Notes: generated by a model not told the origin, from the letters alone. 64,000 nt of DNA from Amycolatopsis tucumanensis (GCF_021654135.1 NZ_JAKGSD010000016.1:93116-157115); one strand, 5' to 3'; positions 8,731 through 17,163 are shown, counted from the stretch's first letter. Numbers and translations: made by a program.

Positions 8731-9612
8731 TCAGTTGTGTGCGACGGTGAGAAGCTGCTCGTAGCCCATGTGGTGCATGGCCCGGCGGATGTGGGATGTA
8801 CTCAGTTCGTTGATGTCGTCCACGCTGAAGCGGGTGAAGTCCACCACGGTGCGGAACGGTCGTGTCCCGTAGGGCAGGGCGAGGACGCGAGCGATCTCGT
8901 CGGCGACCGCTACCGGGTCGGGGTCGACCCCCTCGGGGAAGAGGCTGTTGGTGGCCTGCAGGTTCCGTGCGACGAATGGTTCCAGTTCGGCGTATCCCTG
9001 GGTCACCGCGGAGTCGCTGGCGCGGCTGGCGTTCGGGAAGTGGTTGGTGCCCCGGGTGAACGGGCCGGGCATCACGATGACGGACTCGATGCCGAGCGGG
9101 GCGACTTCATAGCGGGTGGCCTGGGCCATCACGTCGAAGGCGGCCTTGGAGGCGACATAGGGGCCGAGGAAGGGCGGCACGTCGAGTACTGAGGTGCTGC
9201 CGACGTAGAGAAGGGTCCCTGACCGTCGCGCGCGGAAGTGCGGAAGGACCGCCCGGTTGACGCGTTGCGCGCCGAGTACGTTGATGTCGAACAGGCGGGC
9301 GATGTCCTCGGCGGTGAACGCCTCGACGTATCCGGTGGCGAGGTGACCGGCGTTCTGCACGACGACGTCCAGAACGCCGGATTCCCCGAGGATGGCGTCG
9401 ATCGCCTGCTGAATGGACTCCTCGGACTGGACGTCGAGGACGATCGGGCGCAGGTCGATGCGTTCGTCTGTGGCGAGCTTGCGCAGTTCTTCGGCGTGAT
9501 CGGTGGTTGTGTCCCTCATGCTCGCGTAGACACGGTGCCCGGCGCGGGCCAGTGCCCGGGCGGTGAGGTTTCCGATGCCTGTTCCCGCACCGGTGATCAG
9601 GACGGTGGACAT
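8731..9612 (-). CDS. SDR-family oxidoreductase
   Basis: A 293-residue SDR with TGAGTGIG near the N-terminus, a QNAGH variant of NNAG, a VGSTS catalytic serine region and YVASK for the Tyr/Lys pair. The C-terminal extension beyond residue 250 is longer than in classical 250-residue SDRs. It lies between two other NAD(P)-dependent oxidoreductase genes (24 and 8 bases away), so all three are co-transcribed. The substrate cannot be told from sequence. Confidence 0.82.
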   Translation of the reverse strand: MSTVLITGAGTGIGNLTARALARAGHRVYASMRDTTTDHAEELRKLATDERIDLRPIVLDVQSEESIQQAIDAILGESGVLDVVVQNAGHLATGYVEAFTAEDIARLFDINVLGAQRVNRAVLPHFRARRSGTLLYVGSTSVLDVPPFLGPYVASKAAFDVMAQATRYEVAPLGIESVIVMPGPFTRGTNHFPNASRASDSAVTQGYAELEPFVARNLQATNSLFPEGVDPDPVAVADEIARVLALPYGTRPFRTVVDFTRFSVDDINELSTSHIRRAMHHMGYEQLLTVAHN

Positions 9613-9636
9613 GTCTGCCTGCTTTCTCTCTGCTGT

Positions 9637-10548
9637 TCAACGGGGTGACGGCGTGAGGACGGGGTCGCTTTCCAAGGCGGCTATCAATCCCGGGCGGCTG
9701 GGAGCCCAGCCGAGCGTCTCGCGCGTGCTGCGGCTGGAGACCGGGTTGTCCATGCTCACGAAGGGGGCGAGGAAGCCGAAACGTGTTGCAGCCTCTTCGG
9801 CAGTGACCGCTGCGGTGGGCACACCGAGTCGATGACCGATGGCTTCGGCGATGTCGCGCATTGCGATGCCTGCCTCCGCGACGGCGTGGATGCGTGATCC
9901 GGCCTTGGCTGACTCAAGGGCAAGGCGGTAAGCGCGGCCGGCATCTTCCAGTGCGGTGGCGCCCCATCGGTCGCCCCCGTCGCCCACGTATCCCGCGCTG
10001 CCGGCAGCCCGCGCGATTTCGATGAGCCCGGAAACGAAGCCGTACCGGCCGTTGCCGTGTACGGCCGGAGGCAGTCGCACCACGGATGCGCGCACGTCCT
10101 GCCCAGCCAGGGCGAGGACGGCGTTCTCCGCGTCGATGCGGGGCCCACCGGGCAGTGAGACGTCCTCCGTGAGGACGCCCTGGAAGCCCGCCAAGGCAAT
10201 GCCGCCGGTCGCGTTCGTCCCCACGAAGGGTTTGCCCGAGCCGGCGAGGGCCGAGCCGATCGCCCGCACGGCGGCGAGGTCAGCCTCGACAGCTCCTTCC
10301 AGGTCGCCACCGCTCTGACGCTGGTGGTCGAACGCGAGGTGGACGACCCCGTCGGCCTTCGCCGCAGCGGCGGCAAGGCCGTCAAGGTCCGACAGGTCGC
10401 CCAGGTGCACTTCGGCACCCAGACTCTCGACCTGCACAGCAGCCTCATCGGAACGGACGAGACCGACGACGGCGTGTCCCGCGCCGATCAACTCCGGGAT
10501 GAGGGCGGACGCGATGTGCCCGGACGCGCCGGTGACGAAAACGCGCAT
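9637..10548 (-). CDS. NAD(P)-binding epimerase/extended SDR-type oxidoreductase
   Basis: A 303-residue atypical/extended SDR of the NAD-dependent epimerase-dehydratase group. It has VTGASGHIASAL at the N-terminus (the GxxGxxA pattern), DGVVHLAF after strand 4, and a C-terminal half with ALEDAGRAYRLALE typical of sugar epimerase-like reductases. ATG 10548 is chosen because GGGGGAGGAG lies 6-7 bases upstream; the frame is open further upstream but without a ribosome site. First gene of the three-oxidoreductase operon, divergent from the TetR gene at 10655. Confidence 0.82.
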   Translation of the reverse strand: MRVFVTGASGHIASALIPELIGAGHAVVGLVRSDEAAVQVESLGAEVHLGDLSDLDGLAAAAAKADGVVHLAFDHQRQSGGDLEGAVEADLAAVRAIGSALAGSGKPFVGTNATGGIALAGFQGVLTEDVSLPGGPRIDAENAVLALAGQDVRASVVRLPPAVHGNGRYGFVSGLIEIARAAGSAGYVGDGGDRWGATALEDAGRAYRLALESAKAGSRIHAVAEAGIAMRDIAEAIGHRLGVPTAAVTAEEAATRFGFLAPFVSMDNPVSSRSTRETLGWAPSRPGLIAALESDPVLTPSPR

Positions 10549-10566
10549 GGTCAAGCTCCTCCCCCA

Positions 10567-10587
10567 GGCCTCGCTTGCTGCGAGGCC
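10567..10587 (-). promoter_or_regulatory. Leader stem-loop upstream of the three-SDR operon
   Basis: A perfect 8-bp stem (GGCCTCGC/GCGAGGCC) with a 5-base loop between the putative operators and the ribosome-binding site of the gene at 10548. It could be part of the 5' leader or an additional protein-binding dyad; its function is unknown. Confidence 0.4.
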
Positions 10588-10595
10588 CGCTATTT

Positions 10596-10640
10596 CAGTG
10601 CCTGCAATCAGCATAGGGTATGACTACAGTGACTGCAATC
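10596..10640. promoter_or_regulatory. Two direct-repeat operator candidates in a divergent promoter region
   Basis: CAGTGCCTGCAATC at 10596-10609 and CAGTGACTGCAATC at 10627-10640, 13 of 14 bases identical and 31 bp (three helical turns) apart. Each contains a CAGTG-x-CTG half-dyad. They lie between the divergent TetR gene (10655) and the SDR operon (10548), where a TetR repressor would control both directions. Confidence 0.5.
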
Positions 10641-10654
10641 GCTATCTTTGGGCC

Positions 10655-11233
10655 ATGCCGCGATGGGAGCCGAACGCCGTAGGACGCCTGCACGACGCAG
10701 CCCTCGCCCTCTTCACCGAACAGGGCTACGACCAGACGACGGTCGCGCAGATCGCCGCACGCGCCGGCCTGACCGAGCGCACCTTCTTCAACCACTTCTC
10801 CAGCAAGCGCGAAGTCCTCTTCGGCCGCACCTCGGAAATCCAGAAGCAGGTCCTGGCCCGTGAGATCCACGCCAGCCCGGCCGACCTGCGACCGATCGAC
10901 GTGGTGGTACGGGCGCTGCGTGCTGCCGCCGACGAGGTGCTGGAGGAATTCCGTGAGCCGGCCGCGCCCCGGCGGACGATCATCGAGGCCACGCCCGAGC
11001 TCCAGGAGCGGGAGGAAGCCAAACGCGCGGCACTTACCGCCACGATGGCCGGCGCCCTCCGTGAACGCGGTGTCGACGCGCAAACCGCGCTCCTGGCGGC
11101 AGGGGCCGGCATACTCATCCAGCAGGCGGCTGAACAGCGATGGATTCAGCCAGCGGAACGGCGGCCGCTGCGCGACCTGATCAGCGAAGCGCTCTCGTCG
11201 CTCCGGTCGGTCACGGGGACGGATGCGGTGTGA
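10655..11233 (+). CDS. TetR-family transcriptional regulator
   Basis: A 192-residue TetR protein. The N-terminal helix-turn-helix is clear (YDQTTVAQIAARAG, then TERTFFNHFSSKREVLF at about residues 25-55), followed by a divergent ligand-binding domain. ATG 10655 is the first codon giving a normal TetR N-terminus (PRWEPNAVGRLHDAALALF). Divergent from the three-SDR operon with repeat sequences between them, so it probably represses that operon and itself. The inducer is unknown. Confidence 0.88.
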   Translation: MPRWEPNAVGRLHDAALALFTEQGYDQTTVAQIAARAGLTERTFFNHFSSKREVLFGRTSEIQKQVLAREIHASPADLRPIDVVVRALRAAADEVLEEFREPAAPRRTIIEATPELQEREEAKRAALTATMAGALRERGVDAQTALLAAGAGILIQQAAEQRWIQPAERRPLRDLISEALSSLRSVTGTDAV

Positions 11234-11310
11234 CGGTGCAGACCGTTACCTGCGGCACCGTCGCGGAGAGCCTTGTTCCGAGTGCCGTCCCGCCAGCAGG
11301 ACGTTCTTGA

Positions 11311-11400
11311 GCCGAACAGGTCGGGCAACTGATCGCCGCCTCCCGGTCCGCCGCGACGGTGTGTGAGCTCGCCGAGCGATTCGGCATCGAACGCGGACAG
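11311..11400 (+). pseudogene. Recombinase-type HTH remnant
   Basis: About 30 codons reading AEQVGQLIAASRSAATVCELAERFGIER, the helix-turn-helix found at the end of serine recombinases and related mobile-element proteins. No start codon, no catalytic domain, and the frame shifts right afterwards into an integrase fragment. A relic inside an integration scar. Confidence 0.4.
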
Positions 11401-11404
11401 CCAG

Positions 11405-11894
11405 CTACATCCTGGCGGAACCGAACATCTGTGGGCGACACCGCAGCAGGTCGTCGCGATCGCCGCGCAGGCCGGCGCGCTGGTCGGGCTGTGGGCCGGG
11501 GTGCCCATCATCACCGAGGCCTGGACGGGCGCCCGCTGGGGTGAGCTGACCGGCCTGCAACGCCCACCTCGACGACGGTGAGATCGTCATCGCCCCGCAG
11601 ATCGGCGCCCTGCACGAAGTCAACGGACAACTGGAACTCGAACCGCCCAAGACGGCGTGTTCCGCGCACACCATCTCCCTGCCACCGTTCCTCATCCCGC
11701 CGCTGCAGGCGTGTCTCGACAGTCATGACCATCCGCACGTGTTCGTCAGCGCCGAGCACCAGCTGCAGCGGCGGTCGAACTTCGCGCGCCGGGCGATGCG
11801 GCCCGCCGCGGACGGGAACTCCCACGGCCCGCTGACCTGGGCTTCCCTCCAGAGCCAGCGGACCCAAACAGACCGTCGGGCTGACAGGATTTGA
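11405..11894 (+). pseudogene. Tyrosine integrase remnant (actinomycete integrative element)
   Basis: A central fragment of a phage/AICE-type tyrosine recombinase. The first frame reads ATPQQVVAIAAQAG and then IITEAWTGARWGELTGLQR, the conserved box I with its catalytic Arg. After a frameshift near 11565 the sequence continues as HLDDGEIVIAPQIGALHE, PPKTACSAHTISLPPFL and NFARRAMRPAADGN. The catalytic HxxR and Tyr of the C-terminus are missing, and the frame ends at 11894 inside a tRNA-like segment. Intact relatives run to about 400 residues. It marks a decayed integrative element. Confidence 0.7.
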
Positions 11895-11901
11895 ACCTGC
11901 C
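11876..11901 (-). other. 3' end of a tRNA-Pro-like sequence (attachment-site remnant)
   Basis: On the minus strand: a T-arm (GCAGG TTCAAAT CCTGT with matching stem), then acceptor CAGCCCG and discriminator A. The implied C1:G72 pair is a tRNA-Pro hallmark. Only this end is present; anticodon and D-arm are not recognisable upstream. It directly abuts the integrase remnant, as expected for an att site left by a tRNA-targeting integrase such as pSAM2-type elements, which use tRNA-Pro. Confidence 0.55.
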
Positions 11902-12140
11902 ATTGGCCCAAGTGCGACATCTGCAAGCCGCTGACCTGCTTTTGCTCCTGCTCGTCCCAGCGAAGTGGCCGGCATCGACATGCCGGCCGAGGACGCTGGT
12001 TAGCCTGGTCTGAGATCCGTCGGTACGCCACCTGCGGCACATAAGCCTTCCCGGTGTGCCAGCGGGACGCGTCCCTGGCGGACGAAGGCGTGCCAGACGG
12101 CTAACCTCGACGTAGCAGGCTTGGCCGCGAGGGCCGCCCC

Positions 12141-12173
12141 TGGCGCTCCTCTCAATCTGAGCTACACGGCACC
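12141..12173 (-). other. Possible tRNA 5'-half remnant
   Basis: On the minus strand, GTGTAGCTCAG followed by a 10-base loop and GAGC gives a D-arm-like stem-loop, preceded by an acceptor-like segment. The 3' half does not follow. Together with 11876-11901 it suggests an area repeatedly used for integration. Weak. Confidence 0.25.
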
Positions 12174-12262
12174 ACCGCCGACATCAGGAGGGGCCCGGTC
12201 GGGACATCGGTCCAGCCGGGCAGGCAAATCCGCTCGACACCGGCTCGCCGATCAGGGGGTGG

Positions 12263-12535
12263 TTAGGGCACCAGTCGAGTCCACTCGCCGAGCGCGCGGG
12301 CGAATCCGTCGTCATCGTGCGGGTCGAGTTCGGCGCGGATCTCTGATTGGCGGTCGCGGCTCCCTGGGCACGACGAGGTGCGCGAGCATGGGGTCGCCCT
12401 CGGCGGCGACCCGGCCACCGTGCCCCTCGCAGACGGCAACGAGTTGTTCGATGCGGGCCAGCCGGTCGCGGATGGCTCACCGCTCGGACGGCGACTGATC
12501 CGGTTCCCAGCCTCGCACCAGCCAGGCAGCGGCAC
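12263..12535 (-). pseudogene. Frameshifted short hypothetical gene
   Basis: The C-terminal piece EIRAELDPHDDDGFARALGEW looks protein-like and ends at a stop at 12263. The preceding protein-like segment RDRLARIEQLVAVCEGHGG is in another frame, so a frameshift near 12365 is likely. I do not recognise the family. It lies between the integration scar and the marR operator and is probably decayed. Confidence 0.3.
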
Positions 12536-12678
12536 CTTCCGGGAGCGGCCCGGTTTGGCCGTTGCGCAGCGACCGGGTGATCTCGCAGGTCGGCCGGGCG
12601 CGGGACGTCGCTGCTGGTTCCTGGCCCGCCGAGAGGGACCGCAGCGCCTCCGCTCACCCCGGCAGGGATCCAGATCAC

Positions 12679-12712
12679 TTTCGATATAGCTTTACGAAAA
12701 GCTATATCGAAA
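12679..12712. promoter_or_regulatory. Perfect 15-bp inverted repeat, probable MarR operator
   Basis: TTTCGATATAGCTTT at 12679-12693 is repeated in perfect inverse orientation at 12698-12712, with a 4-base centre. AT-rich in a GC-rich setting and only 15 bases before the GTG of the MarR gene, it is a textbook position for autorepression. Confidence 0.7.
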
Positions 12713-12726
12713 GCTAAAGTTGTGTC

Positions 12727-13215
12727 GTGACCAAGCGCGGAGAACCCAGCTCTGCACGAAGCCGACCGAGCGTGTACGTAGGTTTCGCTCGCCACGTGGG
12801 CAGGTTCCACGCACTCCTCGACCGCGAAGTTGTGACAGCAGTGGGGAAACTGGGGCTGTCCCGGTCCGAATTCGACGTGCTCACCGCTCTGCTGGCGACG
12901 GCGGACGGAGAAGCACGCCCGGGAGACCTGTCCGCGGGGCTTCTTCTCACCACAGGAGGCACGAGCAACATCCTGCGCCGCCTGGAACGTGAACGGCTCG
13001 TCGAACGAGCGGGCGGCAGCTCGGACCGGCGAAGCTATCGCATTCGCCTCACCCCCGCTGGTGCTGCCCGCGCACGGGAGGCACTGTCACTGGTCGACGC
13101 GCGGCTCACCCAGTTGCTCGCATCGATGGAAATCGATGCCATCCGGTCAGGTACCGAGATCCTGCACGAGCTGCTGACACAGCTGGGCGAGGACGGTCCC
13201 GTCCACCAGCTCTGA
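12727..13215 (+). CDS. MarR-family transcriptional regulator
   Basis: A 162-residue MarR protein with the winged helix region LGLSRSEFDVLTALL, the recognition helix region GGTSNILRRLERERLVERAGG and the wing DRRSYRIRLTPAG. GTG start; no strong ribosome site is visible, and the dyad at 12679-12712 overlaps the expected promoter. The downstream NIPSNAP-SDR gene starts 89 bases later on the same strand and may be its target. The ligand is unknown; in this context a phenolic or other aromatic acid is plausible. Confidence 0.88.
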   Translation: MTKRGEPSSARSRPSVYVGFARHVGRFHALLDREVVTAVGKLGLSRSEFDVLTALLATADGEARPGDLSAGLLLTTGGTSNILRRLERERLVERAGGSSDRRSYRIRLTPAGAARAREALSLVDARLTQLLASMEIDAIRSGTEILHELLTQLGEDGPVHQL

Positions 13216-13304
13216 TTCCGTGAACAGGTCCTGCCGCGCGATCGTGCCGTCCCTCGTTGTCGGTACGGGTCGCGCGTTCGTCAACCGTCCAAAAAGGATG
13301 AATA

Positions 13305-14438
13305 ATGCCCAAAATTCAGCTGCGCACTTACCACCTGTCGTCGCCTGAGGCGGCCAGCGACTACCTGCCTCGGTGGGAGGCACACGTCACGAGCCTTCGG
13401 GAGTTCGGCGTCGAAACTCTCGGATTCGCCAAACTTCCCGGAGACCCCTCCGTCGTTGTCGCCGTTGTCAGTTACCCGGACGGGGCCGATCCGGAGGCGG
13501 TCATCCGGGAGTACATGGGCAGTGAAGGGTTCGCCGGAGATATGGCCGGGTTCGACATGCGCCAGATCGAACAGGTGGAGACGGTGCTGCTGGGAACTAA
13601 CGAGCCGAGTGACGCGCCGGTGCAGAGGGCGGCCCGGCCGAACGCCGCGCCGCGTGGCGCTGGAAGGCTGCAGGGCAAGGTGGCCGTCGTCACCGGTGGG
13701 GCGCGGGGCCAAGGAGAGGCAGAGGCCCGGCTCTTCGCACGAGAGGGTGCACGCGTCTACCTGTGTGACATCCTCGACGAGCGAGGTGAAGCGATCGCCG
13801 CGGAGATCCGGGAAGCAGGTGGGTGGGCCCGGTTCGTGCACCTGAACATCACCCGGGCCGAGGAGTGGCGGCGCCTCGTCGGTCAGCTCGAAGAGGAGGC
13901 CGGACGCCTCGACATCCTGATCAACAACGCCGGCGTCAATGTCCGTCATGACCTGACCGGCACGTCGGAAGACGACTGGGACAGGATCCTGAATGTCAAC
14001 CTCACCGGGCAGTACCTCGGCATGAAGGAGTGCGCCGCGCTGATGAAGCGCAGCGGCGCAGGCAGCATCGTCAACCTCGGCTCCACCGCGGGGATCATGG
14101 GGCATCCGGTCGCCGCGTACTCGTCGTCCAAATGGGGTGTCCGCGGACTCACGAAGGCGGCGGCAACCGAGTTCGCACCGGCCGGTATCCGAGTGAATGC
14201 CCTGCACCCCGGGGTCGTCGCGACGCCGATGATGGACGCAGGCAGCGCTCTCTTCGCGGAGCTGGTGCGGCTCACTCCTCTGGGACGTGCCGCCGATCCG
14301 GACGAACTGGCGGCTGCGGCATTGTTCCTCGCCAGCGACGATGCCGCCTTCGTGACAGGAATCGACCTTCCCGTCGATGGCGGTTTCAGTGATCTCGCCG
14401 CTTACAACCACGTGTGGCACACCATCAACCCGAAGTAG
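13305..14438 (+). CDS. NIPSNAP-like domain fused to an SDR dehydrogenase
   Basis: A 377-residue protein with two parts. Residues 1 to about 100 (IQLRTYHLSSPEAASDYLPRW...) resemble the NIPSNAP/ferredoxin-like dimeric alpha-beta barrel fold. From about residue 120 there is a complete classical SDR: VTGGARGQGEAEARLF, NNAG, a GSTAG serine loop, Y-S-S-S-K, and the 3-beta/20-beta-hydroxysteroid-dehydrogenase-like end DLPVDGG. There is no stop between them, and AAAAGGATG precedes the ATG. Such barrels usually act alone as stress or oxygenase-like proteins, so the fusion is unusual. It follows a MarR gene and is convergent with an IclR gene. The substrate is unknown. Confidence 0.82.
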   Translation: MPKIQLRTYHLSSPEAASDYLPRWEAHVTSLREFGVETLGFAKLPGDPSVVVAVVSYPDGADPEAVIREYMGSEGFAGDMAGFDMRQIEQVETVLLGTNEPSDAPVQRAARPNAAPRGAGRLQGKVAVVTGGARGQGEAEARLFAREGARVYLCDILDERGEAIAAEIREAGGWARFVHLNITRAEEWRRLVGQLEEEAGRLDILINNAGVNVRHDLTGTSEDDWDRILNVNLTGQYLGMKECAALMKRSGAGSIVNLGSTAGIMGHPVAAYSSSKWGVRGLTKAAATEFAPAGIRVNALHPGVVATPMMDAGSALFAELVRLTPLGRAADPDELAAAALFLASDDAAFVTGIDLPVDGGFSDLAAYNHVWHTINPK

Positions 14439-14604
14439 GAATCCGGCTAGCGAGCGGCATCCCAGTCCCGCAGCCGTCGCCGGAAGGCCATTCCCGACCC
14501 GGACTCATGGCGCGGCTGCGGGACACCGTCGGGGAGACCATCGTGCTCCCCCAGCTCACGCCGAGACCGACCTCTCCGGGAACCCCGCTACCAGCGAGGC
14601 TGGG

Positions 14605-15396
14605 TCAGCCCAGTTCCGTCCAGACCGCGCCGGACAACGCGGGCATGCGGGCCGCCTGCCTGCCGAGCGCGAGGGCGGCGGTCCGGATCGCGGGTCCGAG
14701 CGTCGCGGTGTCGACCTCGCCCCGCCGTGTGCTGATCGACAGGCCCGCGATCGGCCTGCCCTCGCGGGGCGTGACGGGTGCCGCCACGCACACCACGTCG
14801 GGGCCGGATTCCTCGGTCTCATAGGCGATCCCGGCCTCCCGGATCGCCGCCAGCTCGTCCCGCAGCCGTTTGCCGTCGGTGATCGTGCCCGGCCCCAAGC
14901 GCGGCAGCCCCGCCTCGATCACGCGGTCCACGACCCCTGGGTCGGCGAAGGCGAGCAGCGCTTTGCCGACGCCGGTGGCGTGCGCCGGCATCCGGCCGCC
15001 GACGCGCGAACCGAGTGGTGGCGCGGTCCGGCTGCGCAGCTTGATCACGTAGACGACCTCGGTGCCGTCGAGCACGGCCAGGTGCACGGTCTGGCGAGTG
15101 GCGCTGCGCAGGTCGGACATGTTCGCCATCGCCATCTGCCGCAGCTGGTGCGGGCGCGCGGCCTGCTCACCCAGTTCGAAGAACCGCAGCCCGATCCGGA
15201 ACCCGCGCCCGGCCGGCTCCAGGAACCGGTGCTCGACCAGCTCGCGAACGATCCTGGACACGGTCGAGGACGCCAGCCCCGTCCGGCGCGCGATCTCGCG
15301 CACCCCGAGCGCATCGTCGGGGGGCCGGAAGGCCTCGAACACCCGCGACACCCGGGCGATCATCGACGCCGGAGTGTCCCGCTCACTGGGGCACAT
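14605..15396 (-). CDS. IclR-family transcriptional regulator
   Basis: A 263-residue IclR protein: N-terminal winged HTH (GVREIARRTGLASSTVSRIVREL) and a C-terminal effector domain with GKALLAF and GPGTITD. ATG 15396 gives the usual compact N-terminus; the frame opens earlier without a ribosome site. It is divergent from the meta-cleavage operon starting at 15467, with 70 bp between, so it is the obvious candidate regulator of that operon, as IclR proteins commonly control aromatic catabolism. Confidence 0.88.
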   Translation of the reverse strand: MCPSERDTPASMIARVSRVFEAFRPPDDALGVREIARRTGLASSTVSRIVRELVEHRFLEPAGRGFRIGLRFFELGEQAARPHQLRQMAMANMSDLRSATRQTVHLAVLDGTEVVYVIKLRSRTAPPLGSRVGGRMPAHATGVGKALLAFADPGVVDRVIEAGLPRLGPGTITDGKRLRDELAAIREAGIAYETEESGPDVVCVAAPVTPREGRPIAGLSISTRRGEVDTATLGPAIRTAALALGRQAARMPALSGAVWTELG

Positions 15397-15466
15397 GCTA
15401 GGAGCGTGCAGGTCAGCGGCGCACGATGTCAACCAACCGCGTTTCCTCTCACAGGGAGTGTTTTTC

Positions 15467-16258
15467 GTGAGCCCACAGCCCCGCGTCGCAGAGGCGGCCC
15501 GCCTGCTGATGCAGGCCTACGACAGCGGTGTCCCGATCCCGCCGTTCACTGGCCTGACCGTCGAGGACGCCTACGAGGTCCAGCTGCGCCAGGTCGCGGA
15601 GTGGAAGGCGGCGGGCCGCATCGTCAAGGGGCACAAGGTCGGCCTGACCTCGGCCGCGATCCAGCGGCAGCTCGGCGTGGACTCCCCGGACTACGGTCAC
15701 CTCTTCGCCGACATGTTCTTCGTGGACGGTCAGCCCATCCCGGCGGACGCCTACCTCAGCCCGCGCGTCGAACCGGAGATCGGATTCGTGTTGCGCAAGC
15801 CGCTGGCCGGGCCCGGCGTCACCGTCGCCGACGCGCTCGACGCGATCGCCCACGCCGTGGCCGCGCTGGAGATCATCGACTCGCGCATCGAGGACTGGAA
15901 GATCGACCTGCCCAACACGATCGCCGACAACGCCTCCTCCGGCGGCCTGGTCCTCGGCTCGACGCCGCTGCCGCTCGACGCCTTCGACCCGCGCACCACC
16001 GGAGTCGTGCTGCGCCGCAACGGGCGGATCGTGCAGACCGGCGCCGGCGCGGCCGTGCTCGGCTCCCCGGTCAACGCGCTGGCCTGGCTGGCCAACACGG
16101 TCGGCCCGCTCGGAATCACGCTCGGCCCCGGCGCGGTCGTCCTGCCAGGTGCGCTCACCGCGGCAGTCGGCGCCGCGGCCGGAGACACCGTCACCGCCAC
16201 CTTCGCCCACCTCGGCAGCGTCACCGCGACGTTCGCCGGCACCCCCGAGGAGAAGTGA
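15467..16258 (+). CDS. dmpE: 2-hydroxypenta-2,4-dienoate hydratase (2-keto-4-pentenoate hydratase)
   Basis: A 263-residue member of the fumarylacetoacetate-hydrolase-fold hydratase/decarboxylase family (MhpD/DmpE). It would add water to 2-hydroxypentadienoate, giving 4-hydroxy-2-oxovalerate in the lower meta-cleavage pathway. The metal-site region shows PRVEPEIGFVL, and DNASSGG is diagnostic of the family. GTG 15467 follows ACAGGGAG by 8 bases. First gene of a tightly overlapping four-gene operon. It shares the fold with the decarboxylase at 18173, so which paralogue does which step rests on gene order and similarity. Confidence 0.85.
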   Translation: MSPQPRVAEAARLLMQAYDSGVPIPPFTGLTVEDAYEVQLRQVAEWKAAGRIVKGHKVGLTSAAIQRQLGVDSPDYGHLFADMFFVDGQPIPADAYLSPRVEPEIGFVLRKPLAGPGVTVADALDAIAHAVAALEIIDSRIEDWKIDLPNTIADNASSGGLVLGSTPLPLDAFDPRTTGVVLRRNGRIVQTGAGAAVLGSPVNALAWLANTVGPLGITLGPGAVVLPGALTAAVGAAAGDTVTATFAHLGSVTATFAGTPEEK

Positions 16259-17163
16259 TGCCCCGCCCCACCGCCGCCATCGTCGGTCCCGGCAACATCG
16301 GCACCGACCTGCTGGTCAAACTGCAGTGCCGGGATGTCTTCGACGTGCGCTACATGATCGGGGTCGACCCGTCCTCCGACGGCCTGGCCCGCGCCCGCGA
16401 GCTCGGCGTCGAGGCCAGCGCGGAAGGCGTGGACTGGCTGCTGGCCCAGCCGGAGCTGCCCGACTTCGTCTTCGAGGCCACCGCCGCGAAACCGCACTTG
16501 GCCAATGCCCCTCGCTACGCCGAAGCCGGGATCCGCGCGATCGACCTGACGCCGGCCGCCGTCGGCCCGTTCGTGTGCCCCGCGGTCAACCTGGGCGCGC
16601 ACGCGGAGGCGCCGAACATCAACATGATCACCTGCGGCGGACAGGCGACGATCCCGATCGTGCACGCCGTCTCGCGCGTCACCGAGGTGCCCTACGCCGA
16701 GATCGTCGCGTCGATCTCCTCGCGCTCGGCCGGCCCGGGCACGCGGGCGAACATCGACGAGTTCACCGAGACCACCTCGCACGCGATCGAATCCGTGGGC
16801 GGCGCCGCGCGGGGCAAGGCCATCATCATCCTGAACCCGGTCGAGCCACCACTGATCATGCGGGACACGGTGTTCTGCGCGATCCCGAGCGACGCCGACA
16901 CCGGTGCGATCGCCGAGTCGATCCACCGTGCCGTGGCCGAGGTGCAGACCTACGTGCCCGGCTACCGCCTCAAGTCCGACCCCCAGTTCGACCGCCCGAG
17001 CGAGCTGTGGGACGGGCACGCGCGGGTCGCGGTTTTCCTCGAGGTCGAGGGCAACGGCGACTACCTGCCACCGTGGGCCGGGAACCTGGACATCATGACC
17101 GCCGCCGCGGTGCGCGCCGGAGAGCTGCTCGCCGCCGGATCGAAGGAGACGACCGCGCGATGA
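16258..17163 (+). CDS. mhpF: Acetaldehyde dehydrogenase (acylating)
   Basis: A 301-residue enzyme that converts acetaldehyde, channelled from the aldolase, to acetyl-CoA with NAD and CoA. The nucleotide motif GPGNIGTDL is at 10-18, the catalytic Cys126 lies in ITCGGQATIP, and SRSAGPGTR and the C-terminal GNLDIMTAAA motif are typical of MhpF/BphJ/HsaG. The start ATG overlaps the hydratase stop, and its own stop overlaps the aldolase start (ATGA). The normal partner is the adjacent aldolase, with which it forms a complex. Confidence 0.95.
   Translation: MPRPTAAIVGPGNIGTDLLVKLQCRDVFDVRYMIGVDPSSDGLARARELGVEASAEGVDWLLAQPELPDFVFEATAAKPHLANAPRYAEAGIRAIDLTPAAVGPFVCPAVNLGAHAEAPNINMITCGGQATIPIVHAVSRVTEVPYAEIVASISSRSAGPGTRANIDEFTETTSHAIESVGGAARGKAIIILNPVEPPLIMRDTVFCAIPSDADTGAIAESIHRAVAEVQTYVPGYRLKSDPQFDRPSELWDGHARVAVFLEVEGNGDYLPPWAGNLDIMTAAAVRAGELLAAGSKETTAR

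Noticed and set aside
11878..12173. An intact tRNA gene in the integrase scar
   Set aside because: The two tRNA-like halves have non-matching acceptor strands and no anticodon arm between them.
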